NCBI RefSeq assembly: GCF_023699475.1
Contig: NZ_JALXFV010000007.1
Location: forward strand, 6,614-46,804
DNA from: Halomarina rubra
GTDB lineage: Archaea > Halobacteriota > Halobacteria > Halobacteriales > Haloarculaceae
Direction: 5' to 3'
Length of the DNA: 40,191 nt
Positions 1 to 8,751 of the stretch are shown here, piece by piece. A program made the position numbers and the translations under genes. The notes beneath the pieces were generated by a model. The model was not told the DNA's origin, searched no databases, and worked only from the letters and a program-made list of their open reading frames with translations. Every line of letters begins with the position of its first letter. Positions within the stretch are counted from its first letter, which is position 1.

Positions 1-166
1 GGAACCAGGGCTGACTCGGCGACCCAGTCAGTCGAGACCACCGATACGGACTCTCTCTGGACTTCGGGGCCGTCGAAGCGGCGACCGGAGACGGCCCACC
101 AGTTCCGTGTTCGGCACCGAATCAGAATCCACCACATCTTACTCCGGTGAAGTCGAACGGCGAGCG
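1..166. other. Left-edge sequence without a confident gene
   Basis: No gene can be supported here. One plus-strand frame is open from base 1 to a TGA at 148-150 but its translation is rich in Arg, Ser and Thr and does not look like a haloarchaeal protein. The frame of the next gene is also open upstream to a GTG at 107, so a longer N-terminus for that gene is possible. I see no clear TATA box. Confidence 0.4.
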
Positions 167-802
167 ATGACCGCTGGCGTCCACGTCGAGGTGGTGGTCG
201 ACGGTGTCGAGACGTGTCCAGTCTCCGCCATCAGCACCGAGTGCGAAGTCGAGTCGATTCACACGACCCCCCGTGCGGTCGGCGGAGGCGTCGTCGGTGA
301 ACTGACGGTCGAAGACGGACCGAGTGGCGAACTCGAGGACCACGGCACGGACGTCGTCTTCGCGGATGGCGAACGCGAAATCCACCGGTTCGTCACCGAG
401 GAGGCCGACTGTCCCTGTGGGCATATCCCCGACCACGGATGTCCGGTTCGGACGGTCAGCGCCGACGACGGGTCACTCTGCCTCTCGTTCGTCGCTCCGA
501 GTGTCCAGACCGTCCGGGACGTCGTCGCAGACCTCGAATCCTGTACCGGGACAGTCCGCCTCCGGCGGCTGACCCGCTCGTCGGCCGACGGGACGGACGA
601 GTTGTTGTTCATCGAGCGAGACGCCTTCACCGACCGGCAGTACGAAGCGTTGGCGACCGCTCACGAGATGGGGTACTTCGACACTCCGAGGCGTGTCGAC
701 AGCACGGACGTCGCCGACCAACTCGGTATCAGCGGTGCGACGTTCAGTGAGCACCTCGCGGTTGCTCAACGGAAACTGTTCGACCAGCTGCTCACCGCCT
801 GA
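167..802 (+). CDS. Bat-type HTH (HTH_10) transcriptional regulator
   Basis: This 211-residue protein has the two-part layout of haloarchaeal bacterio-opsin-activator-like regulators: an N-terminal alpha/beta domain with several Cys and His residues (CPVS near the start, then CPCGH and a further Cys pair around residues 80-100) and a C-terminal HTH_10 domain in roughly the last 55 residues, beginning FTDRQYEAL and containing YFDTPR, DVADQLGIS and QRKLFDQLL. Such proteins are cytoplasmic DNA-binding regulators. I chose the ATG at 167 because MTAGVHVEV resembles the usual start of this family; a GTG at 107 in the same frame would add 20 low-complexity residues. It lies 88 nt before a haemoglobin gene on the same strand, and a second protein with the same HTH type lies on the other side of that gene. 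The regulated target and the signal are unknown. Confidence 0.85.
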   Translation: MTAGVHVEVVVDGVETCPVSAISTECEVESIHTTPRAVGGGVVGELTVEDGPSGELEDHGTDVVFADGEREIHRFVTEEADCPCGHIPDHGCPVRTVSADDGSLCLSFVAPSVQTVRDVVADLESCTGTVRLRRLTRSSADGTDELLFIERDAFTDRQYEALATAHEMGYFDTPRRVDSTDVADQLGISGATFSEHLAVAQRKLFDQLLTA

Positions 803-828
803 GCTGGAGGGACCGCGGCGCAATCCGC

Positions 829-836
829 ACTTAAAG
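829..836 (+). promoter_or_regulatory. TATA box of the truncated haemoglobin gene
   Basis: ACTTAAAG is an AT-rich island in GC-rich sequence, 55 nt before the ATG at 891, which would give a leader of about 30 nt. It implies that the globin gene has its own promoter and is not only read through from the regulator gene. Confidence 0.5.
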
Positions 837-890
837 ACCCCCTCGGGATAGGAAGAGGCACTATTCCGGTGGCGGGTCGAGGGACGAACG

Positions 891-1250
891 ATGTCGGAGA
901 CGATTTACAGTCAGATTGGCGGCCGAGACGCCGTAGAAGCCGTCGTCGACGACTTCTACGACCGGGTACTGTCCGACGACGACCTCGTGGAATACTTCGA
1001 GGGGATGGAGATGGAGGAACTCCGTGCCCATCAGGTCCAGTTCGTGAGTTCGGTCGCGGGTGGTCCCGTCGAGTACACGGGGGCGGACATGCGGGAGGCA
1101 CACAGCCACCTCGACATCACCGAGGAGGATTTCGACGCTGTCGGCGGGTACCTCGAAGCGGCGCTCCTCGACGCCGGCGTGGACGAGGACAACGTCGCGG
1201 CCATCATGTCGGAGGTCGTCGCGTTGAAACCGCCGGTCGTCGGCCAGTAG
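891..1250 (+). CDS. Group I truncated haemoglobin
   Basis: This 119-residue protein matches group I (N-type) truncated haemoglobins in length and pattern. The N-terminus has IYSQIGGRDAVEAVVDDFYDRV, split here as IYSQIGG and VVDDFYDRV, followed by LVEYFEG (CD region), QVQFVSSVAGGP (E helix) and EYTGADMREAH, where His71 is the likely proximal haem ligand as in cyanobacterial GlbN. The C-terminal half carries the usual FDAVGGYLEAAL helix. Proteins of this group bind haem and O2 or NO in the cytoplasm; roles in NO dioxygenation or O2 handling are known for relatives, not shown here. It has its own TATA box and is flanked on both sides by Bat-HTH regulators, suggesting gas- or redox-linked control. 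Identification is secure; the physiological role is inferred. Confidence 0.93.
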   Translation: MSETIYSQIGGRDAVEAVVDDFYDRVLSDDDLVEYFEGMEMEELRAHQVQFVSSVAGGPVEYTGADMREAHSHLDITEEDFDAVGGYLEAALLDAGVDEDNVAAIMSEVVALKPPVVGQ

Positions 1251-1384
1251 CGACTCGAATCACCACTTCGGGGGGACTCGAAAGTCAGCGTCTCGGGAGC
1301 GACGTCCACGGCGATAGCGCCACGCGCGACGTCGCTCCCCCCGCCCCGGTAGTTTCAACGGGATTGGGGGTTCAGTATTCAACA

Positions 1385-4273
1385 ATGGATTCGTCGGTCA
1401 ACGCTCTCCGTTCGACGCACGTTCTACTCGTCGGAGAGTCGGGGTGGATGGCGTCGTTCGAGCGGTATCTCGAAACGGAGACGGAAGCGACCGTCGATGC
1501 GGTAGCTACAGCGTCGGAAGCACTCGAAGCCGTCAGAGAGCACCGTGTCGACTGTGTCGTCTGTGCGGCCGACCTCGGCTCGTCGACCGGTGTCGATTTG
1601 GTCGCGTCGATTCGTGCGGAGACGACCGCGCTCCCGGTCGTCGTGTGTACGGCCGACGGCGACGAGGCGACGGCGAGCGCCGCGATCGGGGCCGGCGTCT
1701 CCGATTACGTTGCGCTGGAGACGTCACCCGCCGGCTCGCTCGACGGGCAGTTCGGCGACCTCCGCGCTCGTATCGACCGGAGCATCCGTCGTGCCAAGCG
1801 GTCGGTGACACGGCAGGACCGCGCCCGCCAGTTCGACGCCATCTTCCACGACACTCGCACAGCGACGTGGGTGCTCGACCCCGACGGGACGGTCGCGCGG
1901 GCCAACGAGACGGCCCGGAATCGGGTTCCAGAGCCGGTCGAGGCAGTCGTCGGTGACCCGTTCTGGACGCTCTCCCGCTGGTCTCACGACGAGGCAATCG
2001 AAGCAGACGTTCGGCGCGTCGTCGAGACCGCACTGGACGGGGCGTTCGGCCACGCGGTCGTCACGCGGTCGTCGGCCGGCGAGTCGACCAGCGTCGTCGA
2101 ACTCTCCGCGCGGCCCGTCCACAACGGTGCCGGCGAACTCGTCTCGATCGTCGTCGACGGCGTCGACATCACCGAGCGTGTGACGCTCGAGCGAGAGCTC
2201 CGCCAGTCCGAGGAGCTTCACCGAGTGACGCTCAACAACATGACTGACACGGTCCTCATGACCGACGAGGACGGCGAGTACACCTACGTCTGTCCGAACG
2301 TCCACTTCATCTTCGGATACACCGACGAGGAGATTCGTAGCCGGCAGCCGATCGACGACCTGCTCGGCGAAGACCTGTTCGACCGCGAGGAACTCGCCGC
2401 GAAGGGCGTCCTCAAGAACATCGAGTGTACCGCGACGGACAAAGCCGGGCGTGAACACACGCTGCTCGTCAACGTTCGCGAGGTGTCGATTCAAGACGGC
2501 AGCCTCCTCTACAGCTGTCGTGACATCACGAAGCGCAAACAGCGCGAGGAGGCGCTCGCGACCCTCCAGGGGACGGCGCGTGACTTTCTGTACGCGGAGA
2601 CGCCGTACGAGATCGCTCAGCACGTCGTCGACGATACGCCCGGTGTCGTCGACCTCGACGCGAGCGCGGTGTACCTGTTCGACGCCGACGAGAACCACCT
2701 CGAACCGGTCGCACAGTCCGCCCGGATGCGGGAGTTGAACGGGCCGCTTCCGTCCGTCCGGGCCGACGACGCCGGCCTCGTCAGTGACTGTTTTCTCGAC
2801 GACGAGCCCCTGTTCTTCGACGACGTCCACGACTCCGAGCGACTCGACAATCGTGCGACGGACCTCCGCAGTGTCGCGTACATCCCGCTCGGTGACCACG
2901 GTGTGTTCGTCGCCGGGTCGTCGGCCGTCGGTCGCTTCGACGCGGTGAGCCGAGAGTTGACCGACCTGTTGGCTGCCACGGCCGAAGCCGCACTCGACCG
3001 GGTCCGACGTGAGGGGCGACTCCGACATCAGGAGCGCGAACTGCAACGGCGGAACGCCGAACTCACCGCGCTCGACCGCATCAACGAGATCATCCGCGAG
3101 ATCGACCAGGCGCTCGTCGGAGCCGAGACGCGCGTCGAGATAGAACACGCCGTCTGTGACCTGCTGACCGACGACGACCGCTTCTCGTTCGCGTGGATCG
3201 GCGTCGTCGACTCCACCAACGACGTCCTCGAACCACGCTCGTGGGCCGGCGACGAGCGCGGGTACCTGGACGAAACCACGTTCACGATCGCCGAGTCGGC
3301 GGTCGAACCGGCCGGCCGGACCGCAGCGACCCAGACCGTGACGACCGTCGATACCGTTCCGGCGCGTCTCCGAGAGGAGTCGTGGCGTTCGAACGCCCTC
3401 TCGCGGGATTTCCTCTCGGTACTGAGCGTCCCGCTCGCCTACGATGAGTTCACCTACGGCGTTCTGACGGTGTACGCCGACACCCAGGCCGCGTTCGACG
3501 ACACGGCGAGGGAGGTCCTCGCCGAACTCGGCGAGACCATCGCTTCCGCGACGAGTGCCATCGAGCGCAAGAACGCGTTACTCACGACTTCGGTGACGCG
3601 CGTCGAGTTCGACGTCGAGGACCCGACGTTCGTCCTCTCGCGACTCGCGGACGCGGCAGGCTGTGAACTCACCTATCGAGGCGGTGTCCAGCAGACCGAA
3701 CACGGGAGCGACATCTTCGTCGGCGTCGAGCGAGCGCCCGTCGACGCGGTCGTCACGGCTGCGAGTTCGCTCGTCTCGGTCGAGGGAGTCCAGCCCATCA
3801 GTTCCGACGAGTCCGGTGGCGTCGTTCGACTGCGAGTCGCCCAGCCGTTTCTCGCACTCGGACTCGCCGACCACGGAGCGGTCGTACAGCGCGTCACTGC
3901 CGGCGAGGACGGCACGACCGTCCTCGTCGACGTTCCCGAGACCGTCGACGTGCGCCACATCACACGACTGCTCTCGAACTCGGTCGCGGGAGTGAACCTC
4001 CGCTCGAAACGGACGCTCGAAGAGTCCTCGACGCGGGACCTCCACTCGCGGTTCCTCGAACAGGTCACCGACCGACAGCTCGAAGTCGTCCAGACGGCGT
4101 ACTACAGCGGATTCTTCGAATCGCCCCGCGAGAGCACGGGTGAGGACGTCGCCGCCGCACTCGACATCTCGCCGGCCGCCTTCTACCGACACTCGCGGAC
4201 GGTCCAACGCAAGCTCTTCTCGACGCTGTTCGACGAGGTCGGCGTCGCTGCGTTCCCGGCGACGAACGGGTGA
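1385..4273 (+). CDS. Bat-like multidomain sensor regulator (pseudo-receiver, PAS, PAS, GAF, GAF, Bat, HTH_10)
   Basis: A 962-residue cytoplasmic sensor that binds DNA directly, without a histidine kinase domain. Domains in order: receiver-like fold (about 5-115), PAS (about 145-270, ending VVDGVDITERV), PAS (about 280-390, ending SCRDITKRK), GAF (about 400-540), a coiled linker (REGRLRHQERELQRR), second GAF (about 560-725), a Bat-specific domain (about 735-870) and HTH_10 (about 890-950, with VTDRQLEVVQTAYYSGFF and ALDISPAAFYRH). In the receiver, the position of the phospho-accepting Asp is Ala61 (DCVVCAADLG) and the usual Lys near SDYV is absent, so it probably cannot be phosphorylated. The start at 1385 was chosen because MDSSVNALRSTHVLLVGES begins the receiver; the same frame is open far upstream but overlaps the globin gene. 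Family members (Bat of Halobacterium) activate genes in response to O2 and light; the signal here is unknown. Confidence 0.9.
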   Translation: MDSSVNALRSTHVLLVGESGWMASFERYLETETEATVDAVATASEALEAVREHRVDCVVCAADLGSSTGVDLVASIRAETTALPVVVCTADGDEATASAAIGAGVSDYVALETSPAGSLDGQFGDLRARIDRSIRRAKRSVTRQDRARQFDAIFHDTRTATWVLDPDGTVARANETARNRVPEPVEAVVGDPFWTLSRWSHDEAIEADVRRVVETALDGAFGHAVVTRSSAGESTSVVELSARPVHNGAGELVSIVVDGVDITERVTLERELRQSEELHRVTLNNMTDTVLMTDEDGEYTYVCPNVHFIFGYTDEEIRSRQPIDDLLGEDLFDREELAAKGVLKNIECTATDKAGREHTLLVNVREVSIQDGSLLYSCRDITKRKQREEALATLQGTARDFLYAETPYEIAQHVVDDTPGVVDLDASAVYLFDADENHLEPVAQSARMRELNGPLPSVRADDAGLVSDCFLDDEPLFFDDVHDSERLDNRATDLRSVAYIPLGDHGVFVAGSSAVGRFDAVSRELTDLLAATAEAALDRVRREGRLRHQERELQRRNAELTALDRINEIIREIDQALVGAETRVEIEHAVCDLLTDDDRFSFAWIGVVDSTNDVLEPRSWAGDERGYLDETTFTIAESAVEPAGRTAATQTVTTVDTVPARLREESWRSNALSRDFLSVLSVPLAYDEFTYGVLTVYADTQAAFDDTAREVLAELGETIASATSAIERKNALLTTSVTRVEFDVEDPTFVLSRLADAAGCELTYRGGVQQTEHGSDIFVGVERAPVDAVVTAASSLVSVEGVQPISSDESGGVVRLRVAQPFLALGLADHGAVVQRVTAGEDGTTVLVDVPETVDVRHITRLLSNSVAGVNLRSKRTLEESSTRDLHSRFLEQVTDRQLEVVQTAYYSGFFESPRESTGEDVAAALDISPAAFYRHSRTVQRKLFSTLFDEVGVAAFPATNG

Positions 4274-4347
4274 GCCACCCGTAGACCGTCGGCTATGTCG
4301 TGTGAACTCCTCGTGAGACGGTGGCGCTGTCGTTCGGAGTAGAGGGT

Positions 4348-4356
4348 TGAATATAG
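4348..4356 (+). promoter_or_regulatory. TATA box for the zinc microprotein-gdh operon
   Basis: TTGAATATAG is the only AT-rich island between 4274 and 4430. It lies about 75-80 nt before the ATG at 4430, predicting a leader of about 50 nt. It would drive both the microprotein and glutamate dehydrogenase, because only 3 nt separate the two genes. Confidence 0.5.
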
Positions 4357-4429
4357 AACCCCAAACCCATGCGAGTGTTCTGTGTTGAACGAGTAGTCGG
4401 ATGGGTCACGGCGAACTACAGCCGAAGTG

Positions 4430-4573
4430 ATGAGAGACGTCGAGTACGACCCCGGAGAGGAGTCGGCCTACGAGTGTTTCAACTGCGGGACCATCGTGAC
4501 CGCAGAGTCGTGTCCCAGTTCGTGTCCGGACTGTAGCGGAACGATGCGGAGCCGCCTGGTGACCTTCGAGTAG
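4430..4573 (+). CDS. Rubrerythrin-like zinc-ribbon microprotein
   Basis: This 47-residue protein reads MRDVEYDPGEESAYECFNCG followed by TIVTAESCPSSCPDC and a short basic C-terminus. The CxxC...CPDC pairs (Cys16, Cys19, Cys32, Cys35) form a rubredoxin-like or zinc-ribbon knuckle, and it matches the small haloarchaeal proteins annotated as rubrerythrin-like domain-containing proteins. It binds one metal ion, probably zinc; no iron-binding four-helix rubrerythrin domain is present. The stop codon is 3 nt before the ATG of glutamate dehydrogenase, so the two are co-transcribed and probably translationally coupled. A regulatory or chaperone role towards the dehydrogenase is only a guess from position. 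Confidence 0.8.
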   Translation: MRDVEYDPGEESAYECFNCGTIVTAESCPSSCPDCSGTMRSRLVTFE

Positions 4574-4576
4574 TCC

Positions 4577-5863
4577 ATGGGAACCGACCGACAACAGCCG
4601 ACAGACTCGGACGGCGCGCCCGACGATGAGCCCGCTCTGGAGACTGCGCGCCGACAGCTCAACCACGCCGCCGAGCAGTTCGACATCGACCGGAGTATCG
4701 CCGAGCGACTCAACTACCCCGCGAAGGTAACCGAGGTCGCCGTTCCCGTCGAGCTCGACGACGGCAGCGTCGAGGTGTTCAGAGGCTACCGCGCCCAACA
4801 CGACAGCGTCCGTGGTCCGTTCAAGGGTGGACTCCGGTACCACCCCGGCGTCACGCGCGACGAGTGCGTCGGTCTCGCGATGTGGATGACCTGGAAGTGT
4901 GCCGTCATGGACATCCCCTTCGGCGGGGCGAAAGGTGGTGTCGTCGTCGACCCCAAGCGGCTGAGCGACGAGGAGACCGAACGACTCACCCGACGGTTCA
5001 CACAGGAGATTCGAGCCGTCGTCGGGCCGAATCAAGACATCCCGGCTCCCGACATGGGGACGAACGCCCAGACGATGGCGTGGATGATGGACGCCTACAG
5101 TATGCAGGCAGGAGAGACGACCCCAGGCGTGGTCACGGGCAAACCCCCGAACATCGGTGGGAGTTTCGGCCGAGAGGAAGCACCGGGGCGCAGTGTCGCG
5201 ATCGTCACTCGGGAGACCTGCAACCACTACGGGCAGTCGGTGGACGGAGCGACGGTCGCTATCCAGGGGTTCGGAAGCGTCGGGGCGAACGCCGCACGCT
5301 TGCTCGACGAGTGGGGCGCGGACGTCGTCGCCGTCAGCGACGTCAACGGTGCCGTCTACGACCCCGACGGACTCGACATCGCGTCGATTCCGACCCACGA
5401 CGAGGAGCCGGAAGCCGTCACGAAACACGCCACCGACGCCATCTCGAACGAGGAGTTGCTGGAACTCGACGTCGACGTCCTCGTTCCCGCTGCGGTCGGG
5501 AACGTCATCACGGAGTCGAACGCCGACGCCGTCCAGGCGTCGCTCGTCGTCGAGGGTGCGAACGGTCCGACGACCTCCGGTGCGGACGCGATTCTCGACG
5601 ACCGCGAGATTCCGGTCGTCCCCGATATCCTCGCGAACGCGGGCGGGGTGACCGTCTCGTACTTCGAGTGGCTCCAGGACATCAACCGCCGCGCGTGGTC
5701 GCTCGAACGCGTCAGCAACGAACTCGAATCGGAGATGCAGCGAGCCTGGACCGCGGTCCGCGACGTGGTCGAAGCCGAGGACGTGTCGTGGCGTGATGCG
5801 GCCTACGCCGTCGCGCTCTCGCGGATCGCCGAGGCCCACCACTCCCGGGGACTCTGGCCCTGA
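4577..5863 (+). CDS. gdhA: Glutamate dehydrogenase (Glu/Leu/Phe/Val dehydrogenase family)
   Basis: This 428-residue enzyme has the usual length for hexameric glutamate dehydrogenases, which interconvert glutamate and 2-oxoglutarate plus ammonia with NAD(P). Three lysines have the canonical spacing: Lys83 ([11 protein letters not shown]), Lys107 ([14 protein letters not shown]) and Lys119 ([11 protein letters not shown]), corresponding to the substrate-binding and catalytic lysines of the family. The nucleotide-binding domain has GFGSVG at residues 231-236. The C-terminal part has the conserved [14 protein letters not shown]. The enzyme is cytoplasmic and links nitrogen assimilation to the citric acid cycle. 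Cofactor preference (NAD or NADP) cannot be settled from the sequence by eye. It forms a two-gene operon with the upstream zinc microprotein. The symbol is generic; haloarchaea often carry several paralogues (gdhA/gdhB). Confidence 0.95.
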   Translation: MGTDRQQPTDSDGAPDDEPALETARRQLNHAAEQFDIDRSIAERLNYPAKVTEVAVPVELDDGSVEVFRGYRAQHDSVRGPFKGGLRYHPGVTRDECVGLAMWMTWKCAVMDIPFGGAKGGVVVDPKRLSDEETERLTRRFTQEIRAVVGPNQDIPAPDMGTNAQTMAWMMDAYSMQAGETTPGVVTGKPPNIGGSFGREEAPGRSVAIVTRETCNHYGQSVDGATVAIQGFGSVGANAARLLDEWGADVVAVSDVNGAVYDPDGLDIASIPTHDEEPEAVTKHATDAISNEELLELDVDVLVPAAVGNVITESNADAVQASLVVEGANGPTTSGADAILDDREIPVVPDILANAGGVTVSYFEWLQDINRRAWSLERVSNELESEMQRAWTAVRDVVEAEDVSWRDAAYAVALSRIAEAHHSRGLWP

Positions 5864-5987
5864 GGGGGCCGCACGCTCCTTATCCGTTCGATTCCCCGAC
5901 AGAACCATCCGGGTTCGTCGCCTGCGTTCGTTCGATGGACGAGTGTAGCCCCAACGAACCCACCCGTGTGGTCGCGGTGACCTGTCG

Positions 5988-8681
5988 ATGACGTCGGAGC
6001 GTCCGTTCGTCGCCTCGCTGGGCGACCCGTTGGCGACGCGACACGGCCGGACCGGTGGGAAAGGAGCGAACCTCGCGCGCCTCGTCGCCGCCGACTTCCC
6101 GGTCCCACCGGGAGTCTGTGTGACGACTGCGGCGTTCGAACGTCTCGTCGACGAGGCCACCGAGTCCGAAATCTCGACGCTCGACGACCTCGACCCGACT
6201 GCCACAGTGGACGTCGCCGAACGCAGCGAGGCGGTCCGAACCACGATTCGAGAGCGGGGGCTGCCGTCGGCGGTCCGCGAGGCTATCAGTGGGGCCGTCG
6301 AGGCACTCGGCGCGGAGACGTTCGCCGTCCGGTCGAGTGCGACGGCCGAGGACCTCCCGGAAGCATCGTTCGCCGGCCAGCACGAGACGTTCCTGGGCGT
6401 GGCTGACACGGACGTCCCGGACCGCGTCCTCGACTGCATGGCGAGTCTCTTCACCGACAGAGCGGTGTCCTACCGGTTGCGAAACGGCGTGCCGAACGAC
6501 GACGTCGCGATGGCCGTCGTCGTGCAGGCGATGATCGAACCGGACGTCGCGGGCGTTTTGTTCACTGCCGACCCCGTCACCGGCAACCGCCGCGTCGCGT
6601 CGGTCGACGCCAACTACGGTCTCGGCGACACCGTCGTCGCCGGCGACGTGTCGCCCGACAACGCTCGCGTCGACCGGACCACAGGCGAACTCATCGCGTA
6701 CGAAGTCGGCGAGAAACGTCGAACGCGTCGGACGAAGGGCCGCGGCGAATCGGGGACGGAGACGGTCGACGTCCCCGCGGAGCGACGGACGGACCGTGCG
6801 CTCACGAACGCGGAACTGACCACGCTCGTCGACCTCGGCGGACGAGTCGAAGCCTGCCTCGGCGGGCCACAGGACGTCGAGTGGGCGCTCGTCGACGGGT
6901 CGTTCGTCGTGTTGCAGTCTCGCCCCATCACCTCGCTGTTCCCCCTGCCGACGCCGACGCCCGACGACGGCGCACTCCACGCCTACCTGAGCTTCGGCCA
7001 CGTCCAGGCGATGCCCGAGGCGATGCCGCCACTCGTCCTCGACTTCTGGCGGGGGTTCTTCGACCGCGGTGTGGCGGCGTTCGTAGACGGGGAGGACGCC
7101 GGAGCGCTGGGAGCCGCAGCGGGTGGACGGGTCTACGTCGACGTCACACCCGTACTCCGTGTCCGCTGGCTCCGCGACCGATTCACCGACCGAATCTCCG
7201 TCGCCAACGAACCGGTCGCCGACGGACTCCGGGAACTGCTCCGACGACGACCGGAGGCGTTCTCCGAGGAGCGTCCGACGGCGGAGGCACGGTCAGTCGC
7301 TCGGGTGGTTCGGTTCGCCACCGGCGAGTTCCGCTCGGTCGTCGGTGGGCTAGCGCGAACCGTCGTCTCCGACTTCGTCGATGGGCCGCCTGACCCCGAC
7401 GAGGAACTGGCCTGGGTGACGGCGTGGGGGAACGCGCTCGCCGACGAACTCGACGAACCGACGACGCTCGCGGACCGGACGCGGGCGGTGTTCGACCGAC
7501 TCGACGTCTCGCGAGTGCTCACCGAACCCGTCCCGCGTATCGGCGGGCACCTCTTGGCTGCCGTCCTCGCGGGGCGACTCCTTCGGCGGTGGTTCCCGGA
7601 CGCCCACGCGGAAGTGGACGCACTCGGTCGCGGCTTCGAGGCGGAGGTAGTGACCCGGATGAACCAACAACTCGGCGACCTGGCGGACCGCGCTCGAGGG
7701 TCACCGGCGGTGTTGACGGCGCTACAGCGAGGCGACGACCTCGACACCATCGCCACCGTCGACGGCGGCGAGGCGTTCGTCGAGGACGTCGAGGCGTTCC
7801 TCCAGACGTTCGGTCATCGCGCCAGCGGCGAAATCGACGTCAGTCGCCCGCGCTGGCGAGACGACCCGGGGACGGTGCTCGGGACCGTTCGGAGCACGCT
7901 CGAACACGACACCGCGGGCACGCACGTCGACCACTTGTCTCGACTCGACCGCGAGGCCGTCGCTGCAGCCGCCGACCTCGACCACCGGGCTGCACGAGGC
8001 GTTCTCGGCCCGCTCCAGCGCCGACTCGTCGACCGACTGGTTCGGACCTATCGCGGTGGCATCCAGCTTCGGGAGTATCCGAAACACGGAATCGCGTTCT
8101 ACTTCGCCGCGGCACACGACGTCGTCGAGACGGCCGGTCGCCGCCTCGTCGCGGAGGGGCACCTCGACCACGTCGAGGACGTGTGGTTCCTGCGCGAAGC
8201 CGAACTCCTCGCCGCACTCGAGAGGGACGGTCCCACAACGGTCAACGTCGAACGACGTCGCAGGGAGCACGACCGGGTCGCCGTGATGACCGCACCACCG
8301 GTCGTCACGAGCGAGGGCGAAACGCCCACGGGCGCTGTCGCCGACCCCGATAGGGCCGACGTGTTGACCGGAACGCCGGTCTCTGCGGGCGTCGTCGAGG
8401 GGTACGCCCGCGTCGTCCGCGACCCGACGACCGAGACGCTCGCCCACGGCGAGATACTCGTCGCTCCGTCGACCGACCCCGGGTGGACCCCGCTGTTTCT
8501 CAACGCTGCGGGCCTCGTGATGGAGGTCGGGGGGCGGATGACCCACGGCGCGCTGGTCGCTCGCGAGTACGGTCTCCCCGCCGTCGCCGCCGTCGAGGGA
8601 GCGACGACGTTCTTCGAGACCGGCGACCGCCTCCGCATCGACGGGAGCCAGGGGACCGTCGAACGGCTCGACGTCGAGTAG
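5988..8681 (+). CDS. PEP-synthase-like phosphotransferase with rifampicin-phosphotransferase architecture
   Basis: An 897-residue enzyme. The N-terminal ATP-grasp (PPDK_N) domain covers about residues 10-315, with GGKGANLARL (Lys25), FAVRSSATAEDLPEASFAGQ split here as RSSATAEDL (115-123) and FAGQHETFLGV, and VLQSRPITSLF at its end. A long helical middle domain follows (about 330-790), opening with AYLSFGHVQAMPEAMPPL and containing REYPKHGIAFYFA. The swivelling phosphohistidine domain is at the very C-terminus (about 800-897), with GGRMTHGALVAREYG and catalytic His853. True PEP synthases have a PEP/pyruvate TIM barrel after the His domain; it is missing here. The order ATP-grasp, helical domain, His domain is that of rifampicin phosphotransferase, which uses ATP to phosphorylate its substrate and releases AMP and phosphate. 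Archaeal RNA polymerase is not a rifampicin target, so the real substrate is unknown. Automatic annotation would probably call it PEP synthase. Confidence 0.85.
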   Translation: MTSERPFVASLGDPLATRHGRTGGKGANLARLVAADFPVPPGVCVTTAAFERLVDEATESEISTLDDLDPTATVDVAERSEAVRTTIRERGLPSAVREAISGAVEALGAETFAVRSSATAEDLPEASFAGQHETFLGVADTDVPDRVLDCMASLFTDRAVSYRLRNGVPNDDVAMAVVVQAMIEPDVAGVLFTADPVTGNRRVASVDANYGLGDTVVAGDVSPDNARVDRTTGELIAYEVGEKRRTRRTKGRGESGTETVDVPAERRTDRALTNAELTTLVDLGGRVEACLGGPQDVEWALVDGSFVVLQSRPITSLFPLPTPTPDDGALHAYLSFGHVQAMPEAMPPLVLDFWRGFFDRGVAAFVDGEDAGALGAAAGGRVYVDVTPVLRVRWLRDRFTDRISVANEPVADGLRELLRRRPEAFSEERPTAEARSVARVVRFATGEFRSVVGGLARTVVSDFVDGPPDPDEELAWVTAWGNALADELDEPTTLADRTRAVFDRLDVSRVLTEPVPRIGGHLLAAVLAGRLLRRWFPDAHAEVDALGRGFEAEVVTRMNQQLGDLADRARGSPAVLTALQRGDDLDTIATVDGGEAFVEDVEAFLQTFGHRASGEIDVSRPRWRDDPGTVLGTVRSTLEHDTAGTHVDHLSRLDREAVAAAADLDHRAARGVLGPLQRRLVDRLVRTYRGGIQLREYPKHGIAFYFAAAHDVVETAGRRLVAEGHLDHVEDVWFLREAELLAALERDGPTTVNVERRRREHDRVAVMTAPPVVTSEGETPTGAVADPDRADVLTGTPVSAGVVEGYARVVRDPTTETLAHGEILVAPSTDPGWTPLFLNAAGLVMEVGGRMTHGALVAREYGLPAVAAVEGATTFFETGDRLRIDGSQGTVERLDVE

Positions 8682-8751
8682 TCCGCGGCCAGCACACGAC
8701 CAAGACTGTTCCTTCGTGGTCCCCGGTCGTCGAATCAGCCCGATCAGTGGC

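Noticed and set aside
869-1384. N-terminal extension of the sensor regulator back to 869
   Set aside because: It would overlap the whole globin gene in another frame; its translation is Arg-rich and the receiver domain begins at 1385.
4406-6454. 682-codon open frame on the minus strand
   Set aside because: It lies opposite glutamate dehydrogenase and the phosphotransferase, which have clear motifs. Its translation is Arg/Ser-rich with no family pattern, a common artefact of GC-rich codon use.
5988-8681. Annotation as phosphoenolpyruvate synthase
   Set aside because: The PEP/pyruvate-binding barrel that must follow the His domain is absent and the His domain is at the C-terminus.
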